Shown here: positions 45,365 to 57,964 of the stretch, piece after piece | Position numbering within the stretch: the stretch's first letter is position 1 | How the letters are laid out: each line of letters begins with the position of its first letter | DNA from: Bradysia coprophila | Lineage: Eukaryota; Arthropoda; Insecta; Diptera; Sciaridae | NCBI RefSeq assembly: GCF_014529535.1 | Contig: NW_023503616.1 | Coordinates: forward strand, 5,380,584 to 5,444,583 | Direction of reading: 5' to 3' | Length of the DNA stretch: 64,000 bases | The notes under the pieces: generated by a model | What the model was told of the DNA's origin: nothing | What the model saw: only the letters and a program-made list of their open reading frames with translations | Database searches by the model: none | Program-made: the position numbers and the translations under genes

Positions 45365-45393
45365 CTGTCATTTCCCAATGACGGGCCTTTTAA

Positions 45394-48300
45394 GGGAAAT
45401 CACAATCTTTTCTTTTAGCATATGTGGTCCAACTAATGCCAAGTGATGATGAGGTGGTGAATTGCAAAAAAAATGTTCCTATTCTTGGGAAAGCTAAATT
45501 TTTTAAGCATTTTCATAAAAAACGATGAGAAATCTCCATAAATGCTTTGCTCATGCTTTATATGTGCGATGGAAGCCGAAAAAAGCTTTGCGCAGGTTTC
45601 AATATTTATAGCTTTCTTTTACTCTACTGGCTGACTTTACTAACGCTATAATATTGTACAGTTGAAACCAGTGATGCGTTCTTTTTCCATAGAGATACAC
45701 CATCCAGGCAAGGTAGACAAGAAACAAACATTTTCCAGATATTGGAGATCAGAGAAATTTTGGAGGAATAGACGAATAATCTTTTATTATACGTCTACAT
45801 TATACTACTTTATCATCTGTTATCCACTCCATTGATAACTTCAATCTGTTCAGAGCACTTAGTACTGGATTCACTCGTTACATGCGGTAGAACGCACAAT
45901 GTGATTCTGCGAATTTTGAATAGAAATTCCAGGTATCGACGATGAGAGAAACTATCGATAAATATCCAGATTAACCTAATGCTAATGATAATATAAGATT
46001 ATCGAGATGGGACATGAGACGGACAATCGAGGCTTGCCGCGATGACCTCCCATGTATCGATATATCCTATTTTATAATAATTTCCATTTATCCATCTGGA
46101 CAGCCGATTTATCCGTCTAGATAAATAAATGGGACGTCACAACATCGCGCGAGTATGATAAAATTTAAAGTTGATGTGATGAATATTGGTCCAGAAATCT
46201 AAATACCTGAGCTTGCTGATATAAAGTTGAATGAACACTGTACACTGTAATGAGTAATAGATCTTCAAGAAGAATTTAGAAGATTTAGAAATACATGTTC
46301 TAATGTTCAAAATTTGTAATTACACATGAATATTGCGTCTATTATTGTATGGAAGTTTATTACTTTTACATTATCGACCTTCTTTAAGGTCATTTAAGGT
46401 ATTAGTTAACTTTATCCAAAAGGTTCTCGAACTTTCTATCGCCAAAAGACATCTTTAAGTTACGACAACAATAAAAATGCACCTGAAAATGGTGACTTGT
46501 AAGCTTTGCCTTATACATATAGCTTGAAAATCGTGCAAGCTAAAAAAAAACTTAGCTGATTAATTGACTCGTCTCTTTGAATTATCAAAATTGCATGTTC
46601 CCCAATCATCTTGCCACACTCGAATTAAAGCTGCATTTTAATTTAATGATACGGTTCACAAATATTACGTTTAGTGCAATTTTATATAACCCATTGATCA
46701 CGATCTCCGGCAGACAATTATACACAATTCCAAATAAGTATGCGCATTATACATGCAACCGTAAAAAAAGCGAATATCCAGCAGATTCACTTTAAACCAG
46801 TTACTCTTGAGATCATCATCGGAAAATAAAATGAAAATGAAGAAGATAAACAGAAAAAATTTAGCGGTCAATTACACCTCTGGGTGCATACTTTCATGAA
46901 TTGTAAACATGACTTTGCACATACCTTATGTCATATGTAAAACACATTCATAAAACATCTCAATAAAGAGGCAATTACATGTGATTAAGGACAAATTTAG
47001 TTCATTTTAATTTTCTTCAATTAACAGGTAAATAAATGATGATTTCGTGGTTGCAGGTTGTTAATGGTGCGATTATTAGCCCAAACCCAAATTTATCAAT
47101 CTTTGACCTAAATAAAAACGTAGTGTTTTTGGATCATTTGCTGTACAGTTGATTATTTTGTCATGTGCTTCTCTCGTATACACTCTTCGGTTGCATCAAA
47201 TTCAATTCCGAACGCATCTGTTTCATTATTTCTGAATCAATAATGTCCCTGTCTCCCATCACAAATAGTTGGTGCCCATTTAAATTGTTGATTAGAAGGC
47301 ATACACCACATATACGTATAGTGTGTAATCCGAGAAGAACGAGAACGAAAGTAATTTATGGACATAGTTTATACGTAGAAGATTATCAAATCATTAAGTC
47401 GTTTCATAATACCAATGAATGTATCTCAAGTGAATTACATTTTACGTTTATCAATTAATTGAAATTTAATATGTTCGACATTCGATTAACTAAAAAACCG
47501 TATGGGTTGAAAATGCGCATAAACAAGGTATAATTAAATTTTATTGATTAATGTTGAAGATTCCATCGACACGAAAGGTTTATAATTTTGTGGCAGGTTG
47601 ATGGAATTAAGAAAAATCCATAATGCATTTGTGTTTATAACGCAAAAAAAAAGACGTCATGAATTGTAGTCGTAAAAATGTTAATGTTATTACTGATGTC
47701 GGCGTGCCAATATTGTTATTGGTCATCAGGTAAATATTTTTTATTGTTTTGTTAAATGTAAAGGACGACCCAATTGCAGTTATGACTACAAATTGATGAG
47801 CACTTTTGTTTTCTTTTTCTTTATCTGCTGTAACCATGACACGATTGTTATTGATTTTATTTTTAATTTTTTCTTGAAAAACTCTTCTTTTCGATCGATT
47901 TCCCGTATTCTTTGCAAAATTCATGACAATTGATTATGGTGTGTCGTCCATTTAATTTTCACATAAAAATTGGTGGTAATTGATGGTGATATTTTACGAT
48001 AATTTTTGATTACATATGCTCATGAGCGTCGAGATCAATGTATATACAATTACAATAACTGTCGGTCGGGAAGGCAGTCTAAAGGTCAAAAGGTTGTTTA
48101 TTTAACTAGTTTACGATCAGGTTTTATGTATTAATTTGAAATTTTTAATGTCTGCTCTGCATGTTAGTGTTTCTTGAGGCTATTAATTTGAAGAATCTCT
48201 TTTTAAATCGTATTTAGAATAGGAATCTCGTTGGTCAAATGCCAAGTTCAAGTTGACCTAACTGTAACAGATTTTAACTGTATTCGTCTCCCGAGATGTA

Positions 48301-50613
48301 GGAATGACTAGAATATTATGAACTGGATTGATAAAGGTTATCCATTATTGAATATCTATTTCCTAAAAAATGTGAATGTATGAAGTAATTATCTATTATA
48401 ATAGTCGACAAAAACAGAGAGCATACACAAAAACATGCAATGAACGACCAAAAAAACTCGTGAGTGGTTTTTTAGTTAATTAATTTAATTAAAAATTGCC
48501 GCCTGAAAATCTTTTCTTCTTTTAAATGCCATTCATGGTGTATGCAAATTATACTTTCCATTTTAAACTATTCATTTCAAGAACATCAATGACAATGCGT
48601 GTTTCTTCTTTTTGTTATAATTAAATGAATCGATACTCGATACTTATTTCATTGTTAATCGAAATGATGAACCGAATGTTAGTTTTACATGTTTCGGTAT
48701 TCATTGTTGAACGTATTCAATAATTTCAATAAGAATAAAATATCTTCAGTATAGATGTTGATTCTAGATTCAGACACAATTGAAAGCTGAGTGAGGGGAA
48801 ACTACGATGAGTATCTGAAGTTTGTTCCATTATTCCATTAGAAAAGGTGTACCTGCACGAAAAGGTTTGAGCCACTTTAGGAAGAGGTTTGTTATTACAT
48901 GATGATCAATTGTCGTACTAGTGTCAAATTCAAACCCGTATACAGGTCACATCCCTGCTACCAAGAGTTGGAAAAGCCCAAAAGCACTCCTTGACTGCAG
49001 TGACAATCCGTTCTATATTATTTAATGTTTCAAAATGTGTACAAAATTCTACTTTTTATTGAAGCACGCCTTTAAATCTGTTACAACTTTTGTTTAAAGT
49101 ATAAGTGTCTGACACAACTCCTTTTAGTCATTTGTTTTAATATACATTTTCGAATATAAGAGTACGTTAGCCAGAACCGTTGTCGATGACTCGGTCGTTT
49201 TTAATGGACTTTTCAGTATTACATGAAACAGTGCTAACTTCTAATGCCTATAAAAATCCCTGATCTTCAGCACCAACTTCAATTTAAACGTTTCTGAAAA
49301 AAAAAACGTTCTACTCTGCTGTGAGTGATATTTGCTACCATTTACATTGATGAACCATTAAAGTCGCTATATGGTCGTAGAACGCACAAGTACCATTTAT
49401 TGTATTATATAGATGCTTCATAATTTTCGAATGCTTCACCATTCATTACATGGCTTGAAACACATTCATCAAAATTCATACTAGTTGTCAATCGTTTATT
49501 ATCTAAAGTCAAGGATATCAGGTGTGCGCATAATATTTTACATACAATTGGAGAATGTCATCGTTCAGTGGAGACGCTTAATCTAGATCGTACTAATGAT
49601 TTGAAAAATAATTGTGCGAACGCATCTAGTTTGATCTTCTAGAATATGAGACCGTCGTTTAATTTAGAAAGCTTTAATGATTTCATTATAAAAATATCCT
49701 TGAAAGCGGGACGATTCGTTAGACTGGTTTTCGTTTATTAGTTTGTTCCATTTCCATTAACGATAATAATTTTATTCAAAAAAAAAAAAAATATGGAAAA
49801 TGGTAGTATTAACTCATGGCATTTTAGTGCAATTCATTAAATGTTATCCGCTATTGAAATTAGATTTCCAAATCATTTCACTGGAACAAATAAAATGTTC
49901 TGATTTCCAATTATTTTGCCTCATCAAATATCACGACTAACAATGGGAATTTCTATGAATTTGTGTTTAAAAACATGTTAAAATTTGTGTTAAAAGGCGG
50001 ATTATAGCAAATAATGTTGGTGCTTTGACTCACATTAATATTTAACTAACTATCGTATATAAAGTTGACTGTGTAAACAAGCCCGAAGTTCAAAAGGTGC
50101 ACTTTTTTTAAGAAAAGAAATATTACAGTGTATAATACCTATTCATCGATGATTAATGAGTTAAACGATTTATTTATGTTCAACATACATTTATGCCCAT
50201 ATTATTATTTTCATTGTCGATGGAGGCGATACGAAGTCTTATTGAAATAATTTTTCATTTTCGTAAGTTTTAGCGCGTTTGTTTCTTTTTATACAAAGTT
50301 GATGTCAAAGCAGTGTTTAACTATTGTAATTCTTTGAATTCATTTTCCTTTCTCAGTAAACAAAAGAATATCGATGAAGACCTGTGTCGACATTATTCGA
50401 TTCTTCTCCGTAACAGAATTTACCCGGGTGATGTTTTACTCGTACAGCGCCGACCGCATTGAGATTATGTTTTAAAGCTATTTAGTTTAAACAACCTTAT
50501 TTTAGCATATGTTAACTGCATTTTTAACATTTTATAAACAGGAAGCGTGTTATCAATAAATCTGTTACTTCATTTGTTTACAGCAGTCTTGCAGCATTGT
50601 GGTGGAGGTTTTT
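45394..50613. other. Long gene-poor stretch
   Basis: AT-rich DNA. Short direct words (TTTATCCATCTGGACA and TTTATCCGTCTAGATA near 46090-46125) and a homopolymer A13 near 49780 are the only structures noted. Frames at 46577, 47165 and 47607 show no motif, signal peptide or splice partners. Confidence 0.45.
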
Positions 50614-51677
50614 AGACCCGTACGAAGTACTGGGGTCTTATGGGTTTACGCATACGTTTGTAACACGTCGAATTGGACTCCCTGAGTAAGGGGAAACCTA
50701 TTGTGGTTGTCTAGAGATGCCAAATCCGCGAAAAAAAATGTCTGTCTGTCCGTCTGTCCGTCTGTCCGTCTGTCCGTCTGTCTGCACGATAACTTGAGTA
50801 GAACGCATCCGATTTTGAAAATTCTTTTTTTTCCCGTTTGGTAATGTCAAAAGACAGGCTAAGTTCGAAGATGAGTGATTTTGGATCGACCCCTCCCGAG
50901 CTGTGGCCCAATAAGTGCTTTACGGTTTTTCGAAGTTATATCTCCGGACATTTAAACGTTAAACTTGTAAGTGATACGTCAAATAAAAGGTATTTACAAT
51001 ACCGATCGACAAAAAAAAAGTTTATGGAAATCGGATGACCGACTCGTGAGTTAGACCCCTTGGTGTGGAACAGGCACAGGGCGGCAAGCAGTTTTTGCTT
51101 GTAGGTCGGCCACATTTGAACATATTTCGTCTGTTTTAGCTTTATTAGATAGGTATTGACCGTACCAATCAGGGAATTAAATTTATGAAATTATGTTCTC
51201 CGGAGCGTGAGCTAGGTCTCTTGGAGTGAGCTCTTATCTGGCTACTCGGAAGTACAGTGAACGTGGTGTATTTTGACAATATCTCGAGTAAATTTTGACC
51301 GAATTTCATGAATTTTTTTTTGTTTGAAAGGTATTAACGAATGTAAAGCGTCGGTACTATTTCCGGTCTCCTAACAAAATGGCTGCCGGCGGCCATATTG
51401 GATTTTATTAAAAGTGATATAAAGTGGGAAAAATGATGCTTAGAGAGTTTCTGTTAACATGGAAATAATGTGTTAAGTGTGAGGGGTTTCAGGGATTCCA
51501 TATATGGACATCTATATATACCTATATACAGCTATATTGAGCTATATACAGGCATATAGAGCTATATAATAGCATATATTTATCTGTGAAATGTTTATTT
51601 ATAGTGAAATATAGTTAAATATAGCGGTATATAGCTGTTTAAATAGGAATTTATGAAATTTGTCTTCGTACGGGGCT
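50614..51677 (+). mobile_element. ~1.06 kb TIR element, best copy of the family
   Basis: It starts AGACCCGTACGAAGTAC and ends CTTCGTACGGGGCT, an imperfect terminal inverted repeat. Near the left end GTCTGTCC is repeated five or so times (50740-50785). The middle has TCGACCCCTCCCGAGCTG, GACCGACTCGTGAGTTAGAC and GGCTGCCGGCGGCCATATTG. The right end is rich in TATATAGC-like units. It has no protein-coding frame of note; the frames at 50711 and 50838 are both inside it and antisense to each other. The match to the copy at 11788 continues to 51862, so the true mobile unit may be larger. Confidence 0.8.
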
Positions 51678-52052
51678 GTCTATATTGCCTCCGGCAATTT
51701 AGTTGTATATGATAACAAGGCAAAGAGTGGATAATGTAAGTGATTTTAAAGGGAGAATAGTTTTTCAACAGAGAAGAAAATGAAGTAAGAGAAATGAAGA
51801 GTTTCACATTAAAGGCTTTTGATACGAATAGGTGTTTCGTACGGGTCGGCGTTAGCTATGTTTTTAAGTAATTTTGGTGAATTTCTTGGCTTGGATAGTC
51901 AGAGATTTAAGCATTGAGTACACATAGAGTTATGTTCCAGAGGTGAAAAGCGGGCGCTTATATAATTTAACATCTTTTTCATATTTCATCAATCACGCAA
52001 ACGTGTTCACGTACGTATTTTGGAGAATGAATTGAATAAAATATTTAAAATT

Positions 52053-52267
52053 ACAGTTGACGTCAGTGATATTTGTATGAAAATTCGATTCAGGTGTTTC
52101 TCAACTTGTCCACTCATACAAAAAAAACTACTTATACATCTTTATAAAGGTATACGCGCGCTCGTGGTAGTGGTAAAACCGTATAACCAGTTTTGTTTGT
52201 ATGAGTGAACCAGCTGGAAAACAGATGAATCAAATTTCTACAAAAAAATCACTGGATGTCCACTGTA
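52053..52267. repeat. 215-bp palindromic MITE, same family as 13014
   Basis: The left end ACAGTTGACGTCAGTGATAT and the right end ATCACTGGATGTCCACTGTA pair imperfectly. The inner arms carry CCACTCATACAAA and TTTGTATGAGTG with CCAGCTGG-type words. Family members are at 13014-13221 and 56315-56580. Confidence 0.7.
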
Positions 52268-55200
52268 GAACATGCCAAAAAAATACTTCCAAAAGTAACA
52301 GAAATTAAAAATATTGGAATTTGTATAGCATTATTCAAGAATTTGTGAAAATTTGTTTGACTTGGAAATTTTCCTTTAACGCAGGACGCATAGTCTCCAA
52401 GTGTTCTGTCCTCGAATTTACAAGAGAAGGAATAATCGGTAAAAACTATATTCTGAAACTAACAGACGGTGTCTCCCAGGTACTCTAGGGATAAATTGAT
52501 ATGTTTTCGCAATAAACTGACTTGCTGCTTGACAAATGTTTTAAAGTTCTGGATTCAGGATTAGGAGCATTCCAAGTTATGTTTGAACGGTCATTATAGG
52601 TGTATAAAACGATACTCCAACAATCAATTTTATCATTTCGATATGTCTACTCAACTATATTGGAACACAAAATTATTTAATAACACACCATAAGGTATGT
52701 GTGAATAAAAAACGGAAGCACTAACAACAGTAATAGCGTAATTCGTGATGCAACATTACCTACATTTAATTAAGCATTTGTAGGCGTCTATGTGGTTAAT
52801 TTGAATTTGTTTCTGATGCCATGTTAAATACATATGAAACACTAAATTATTTGCTTTAACCGACGAATAATAATCAATCAAATATTTTCATCTTTGCACA
52901 TAAATTACATAAATGCAAATTTATTTCAATAATTCAGCACACTTTTTGCCTGTGAGAAAAATCTCAACACAGACATCTTAATTATTAGTTTAAAAATCAA
53001 TCAATTTTTTTCACAATTTTATTTTATTTTTTTTACCATCAATGATGACTACCGACCGAATGAGCAACATTGTAGAGTATCGTCTCTCTTTCAAATTTAC
53101 AACAATAGGTACATAAGCATAAATGGACTATATGGATGAATTTTATGCAATTCGTTTATTGAATCATTCATTTTTGATTTAATGCAAGATTGAAATCATT
53201 ACACTTTTAAGAGATTGCTTCCAAATCATTTCAAATTTGGCAACATCTTCAAATATCAACAAACTATTTAGTAATAGTAAATTTCAATATTTTTTTTTTT
53301 CATATATTTAGTAATTACAAATGTTTGTGCGAGTAACTGAGGTTCCGAATACATGTTGTGCGCTGTGTAAAATGTGTAAAACAACACAACAATCAATCAT
53401 CATTAGTAGATTTATTACAACAACAACAACAAAAATATTTGTGGTGTTCCGTTAAAAGTTGTTTTGCTTTATCACAAAATTAGCATAAATTCAATTTGAA
53501 CCCCTTTAATGTACACACAACATATATATAATTATGAGCAATACTTTTTCGTTCTTTCCATCAAAACCTTGTAATTGACTCTGATGCTTCTATGATTTAT
53601 TTGGCTACAAATTAATTTTGTAAACCGCATTTAACTATTTCTTATTGCCATTACAAAACTCTTCGTTCAATTGTCTATTTTTATGCCGCACGCAACATGT
53701 TGAACACTCGCTTACGTACTATATGTGTGGCGTTACTACATCTGAGGATCCTTATTTAATAAACGTGTGTACGGGTGTGCATAATATGAATGGTAATAGT
53801 TAAAGGGTATAATATGATACTTGGCAATCTGCTGCGCAAAAGATGTAATTTATGATGGCGGATTCGACGTTATTTTGTATTAGTCGAGTCGTTAATCGAG
53901 CTACAGCTACTCAATGTACAGGGTGACTGTGAAATCTGAATGTAAACATTTAGAGCCATAAGTCAAGTATAAAATTATCAGTCAATGGTCATGCCGAGAT
54001 ATTTGTTAGAGCAAACGCTAGATAATGCATGTGACCAGTATTATTATCGAATCTATTACTTCCATCGACCAAAGTATTTTTGATGTTGATTTCAAATCTT
54101 GTACTTCAATTTTTTTTAACATGCATTTTACTGTATAAATAACCACATTACCTAGAGCTTATCATTATTTTGGTCGTCGTTATCGATAACAGATGAATAG
54201 CCGTATGTACCAGGTTGACATCTTACATCTTAACATCGATTAAATTGATTTATCGATGTTGCATACAGAAACTTATTCATTCATCTGAATAAATCTTTTG
54301 ATAGTTGTCCCTACACTCAAGGTAAGTATAACATACCGATCAGTAGTTTAGTGGGGACTAAAAAAGGCATTGATGCACATATCGCTTTTTTAGCAAGTTT
54401 TTAATTCCAAAGTTCTCGAACCACAGAAAGGCAAGATTAATGAGATATTTGTCGATGATCAAATGCATCTCTAGATTTCGATTTTGTACACTGATCAGGG
54501 TAGAACACAAATCATAAAAAATGTGTTCACAAAGAATTTATTTGTTTAATTTAACTTTTTCAATCTATAACCTACAAATCTGTATGTTCTTTTGTTTAAA
54601 ATATTTTGCGGTATTTAGTTCAAAATCTTTTACTTCTTCTGTTTTACCAAAAAAATGGTATATGAAATAATGCCAGCTATGGTACACTGATTTCGGTCGT
54701 CGTTGTCGCTAGCAGAGCTTAGCCGTTCCTAGAAGGATAACCTGTAAACAACTGCGTATTGGAGATTATAGTTGAAATGGGATAACTAATTCTGACCTAT
54801 GCAAACAAATTTGGCTTTTGTGTCAGCCTTTTCGCAAACTGAAAATTAAATCATAAAACACACATAATAAACTTGGATGAGATTATGATATTTCGTGAGC
54901 TGAAATTAGTAAAATGTCTTAGACAATATTTTGTTTAACTTATTATTATATTATGCAAAATAATAAATTTACCACAAAGCTGAGGTGCATAGCATATACG
55001 TGGTGTTTAAAAACAACAAAAAAATAATTCAAACATTAGAGAAGATGCACGCCATGCGCGCACCTACTTAAAGTAATAGTCTCAACATTGCCAACATTTT
55101 CATTGCAAAGAAATAACATGTATGCATGCGTATACTTGCATGAATAAGTGAATGAATTTTATGTTCAACTAAATCACTTTCAGTTTCATCCGATTACAAA

Positions 55201-55637
55201 ATAGGTCTAACTCAGAAAAAAAGGAAAAGTATGAACTATCCAATTATCTTTAAATAGCATCGAAGGAATTATGTCTATGCCAGCCATGGTTAATTAAATG
55301 TATATTTCTATCTAAATTATATCTGACTGCATTATATCGATTTCAAGAGGTGACTCATACGTCGTCAATAGATTTTAAAGTGCGATTTACAGAAAATAAA
55401 TGATCCCCGAACAGTAGAGCTTTTTAGTGTTTTCTTTCAAACATTTCTCGTTTATGTTGCTTGGTAGCAGAGATGAAGTCTGAAATACACCAGTAAATGG
55501 CAATTCACTCAATTTTTTCAATACGATTATGTCAACACAATTATTATGTTCAATTACAGAAAAATCTTATTCATTAAGATGAAGATATTGATTCAATATT
55601 TTTATTTAATAATTTGAAAATGTGTCATTGGCTGCAG
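52268..55637. other. Gene-poor stretch
   Basis: AT-rich DNA with CAA trinucleotides near 53420. A strong-looking donor, CTCAAGGTAAGTAT, sits near 54320 after a short leader without usable ATG. Two related repeat copies lie at about 54095-54215 and 54620-54735. No gene is supported. Confidence 0.45.
54095..54735. repeat. Two diverged copies of a dispersed repeat
   Basis: Copy one (~54095-54215) starts CAAATCTTGTACTTCAA and ends GGTCGTCGTTATCGATAACA then GATGAATAGCCG. Copy two (~54620-54735) starts AAAATCTTTTACTTCTTCTG and ends GGTCGTCGTTGTCGCTAGCA then GAGCTTAGCCG. Partial relatives appear near 19199, 25100, 32970 and 63730. Confidence 0.5.
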
Positions 55638-55861
55638 ACACGATGCTAATACCTATCAATGACTGTTCAGAAAAAAGTAACTTGAGACGACACGAATTCA
55701 GCTCGTGTTTCGAACCTAATGAGGAGCAATTAACTGATGGTTTAATTGAGGAGCGATCAGTTTTGGATCATATACAAAATGAACTAGTAGAACAAATTTA
55801 CAGCAAAGCTTGGAGATTATTTGCTATAAACGATTACAGTAGCAAGACATTACCACTATGA
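55638..55861 (+). CDS. Candidate last exon, unknown gene
   Basis: After a plausible acceptor (GGCTGCAG) the frame reads about 74 residues to a stop at 55861. The acidic, Leu/Ile-containing sequence includes SVLDHIQNELVEQIYSK, AWRLFAINDYSS and a KTLPL end. Its composition is more protein-like than neighbouring frames. I find no upstream exon, promoter or AATAAA close by and do not recognise the family. It may be the last exon of a gene with distant exons, or an intact piece of a decayed one. Confidence 0.25.
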
Positions 55862-56314
55862 TTCATTACTTAAGATAAAATTAACATTCTTAAGTAATGT
55901 TTCCCACAATTTTGCATACAGTAGATTAAAATAGTTGAAACTATCCGTGCTGGCGATATCTGTTGTTTATTTTCTAAGAACGCTGAAAGTCAAAGGATTA
56001 AAAAAAAATCATTACTGAAGCGGAAATAAGAACCACACAATATTATTAGTAATCATGAAAATATCGAGTCATGTCGATAATTATATGCTCATAAGTTACA
56101 TACACGGATTTTAAGGCACAGAATAAATATTCACCATAAAAAATATCTTATTTCAACTAATCAAGAGATCGTATACGTGGCTAATTAAAGAGTTTTTAAT
56201 TCGTATGTGATTTTGGTTTCACACAAGCTGATTATGTTTGTGATTCTCAATAAAATGTCAGTTTTGAATTTATCATTCGATATTTTCCCTATTCAAATCA
56301 GAAACAAATATTTT

Positions 56315-56580
56315 ACAGTTGACGTCAGTGAAATTTAGACATGATATTGCTTCAGCTGTTTTTCAGCTGGGACCACTCATACAAACAAAACTACCTATAC
56401 TACAATATACGTTAAAGGTTACAGTATATAAAAAACAAAAATCAAAACCACTCGTCAAACGAACAGTACAAGAGCAAATTCCTTTATCTATTCAAATAAG
56501 TAAAGTGGAATTGATATACAGGGGACGTCATTAAAATTTAGAAATGAATTTGCTTCAGTTGTTTTTCAGCTGGTCCACTT
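56315..56580. repeat. MITE half-copies in direct orientation
   Basis: ACAGTTGACGTCAGTGAAAT with TTCAGCTGTTTTTCAGCTGG (56315-56373) recurs as GGGGACGTCATTAAAATTTA with TTCAGTTGTTTTTCAGCTGG (56521-56572). Both read in the same direction, not as the palindrome seen at 13014 and 52053. Confidence 0.65.
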
Positions 56581-56646
56581 AGGGAGATAAATAGAACATT
56601 ATGTCATTCTTGCAAAATTGGTATTACATACTTTTGTTTTCCCTAG

Positions 56647-56683
56647 GGTCGAAATTGGATTATTACAACCCTAGTGGTGAAAA
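56647..56683 (+). other. Candidate 37-nt microexon
   Basis: A good acceptor (GTTTTCCCTAG) and a good donor (GTAAGTTG) enclose 37 bases that read SKLDYYNPSGEK in one frame. It has no stop codon in that frame. I see no partner exon; it could be part of the same unknown gene as 55638 or chance. Confidence 0.15.
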
Positions 56684-57311
56684 GTAAGTTGACTTTAAGA
56701 TCAAACTCTTTTTTCTTACGGAAAAAATTCCGTAATTAATGCCCAAGGCATGAAAATGACAATTGCAGATTTTGTAAAAACGTTCGAAATACAACTAAAT
56801 TGACGATATCGCTGGTGTGGTTTCTGCTTTAAGAAAGCAGGTAACACTGAGAAAAATTGGTTCGCTCATAAACTGGGTCTGAATATAAACGGCCAAGCTT
56901 TTCGTTGCGGACATTTTTCACATGATAACCAATTTGCTTCAACATGATTGTATTGATCCACAAAAATGTCATTGAACTGTGATTTTTGACTGTAATTTTT
57001 TTTTTATTATTATTAAAATTAGGTACGTGTGTTATGGTCGATTGACTTTATACATTTTCGCATGTAGATCACTCCGTCTACAACAAGCGAAATTGTCCAA
57101 AATCTATCAGTTTAGGTACGCACGTTGTACGTGCATGACAACACATTGATAAGAAATTGCTAATTGTGGGGAATTTCGGAAAATAACAATCATCTGAATC
57201 ATTTTACTCCTTTATGGCTGTACAGAAAAGTGATAAGGTGATTTCCGTTAATTCTTAAACAGACATTACAGTAGATTTTAAATTTACGCCGGCGTGGGTG
57301 TCGTCATAGTA

Positions 57312-57319
57312 TATATAAA
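57312..57319 (+). promoter_or_regulatory. First of three TATA-like boxes before the LRR gene
   Basis: TATATAAA with a CGCAGTTAG initiator about 25 bp downstream. It precedes in-frame ATGs at 57361 and 57379, the second followed by a donor (ATGAAAA then GTAGAG). Two further TATA-like sites lie near 57531 (GTATATAAAC) and 57793 (CTATAAATT). Confidence 0.45.
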
Positions 57320-57964
57320 CGCTGAATGTCAATCCGCAGTTAGACACAATAGTATTTTACATGACTAAGGATAAAACCATGAAAAGTAGAGTTTTCGTTT
57401 GAATTTTGTTGATCCGAGACGGTGTCAATAACCACACGAAAATGAGACTTTTAATTTTTATCCCGAATTATGTAATGGAAGCGAAAGCAGTGCTTGAAAC
57501 ATGAAACGTACGGTTTTCGACGCATGAAAAGTATATAAACCCTGAAGGCAAAGCAAACCTGCAAAAACATATGAATCCCACTTTTAAGAAAGTAGGGATC
57601 CGCAAGGTTCTGAAAGAACCTCTGATTTTGATCACGCATTTGCATTATCAGTATTTATATACTTTGAGTTCACTTCGAGTACATGAAATCTATGTTTATA
57701 TTGGAATGCTTCCACTGTCATGTCTTCATTTAATCTTTTTTTATAATCACCGATTTTATGACCAGATTAGGTAATTCTATTTGACTGTCAGCTATAAATT
57801 AAAAACAGCGAACCTCACATTTCGTAATTGACGTAGAAAGTGCGGTTATTTTGGTTCGATATTGAAAATTCAACATTAGCGCTTGAAAAAAATGTGAGTC
57901 TGAAAAAATCGCTGTACTATTCACAATTCAGGAGAATTTTTTTAAAGGAACTCAATTTCAAAAG

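Larger units (their letters stand above)
44162..45393. mobile_element. TTAA-ended TIR element with internal foldback
   Basis: A perfect 22-bp inverted repeat (44162-44183 and 45372-45393) reads TTAAAAGGCCCGTCATTGGG then AA. Both outer ends are TTAA, the target duplication used by piggyBac-type elements, so the mobile unit would be 44166-45389. No transposase frame is present, so it would be non-autonomous. Inside lie a 28-bp perfect palindrome and a 485-bp foldback with 209-bp arms. Confidence 0.6.
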
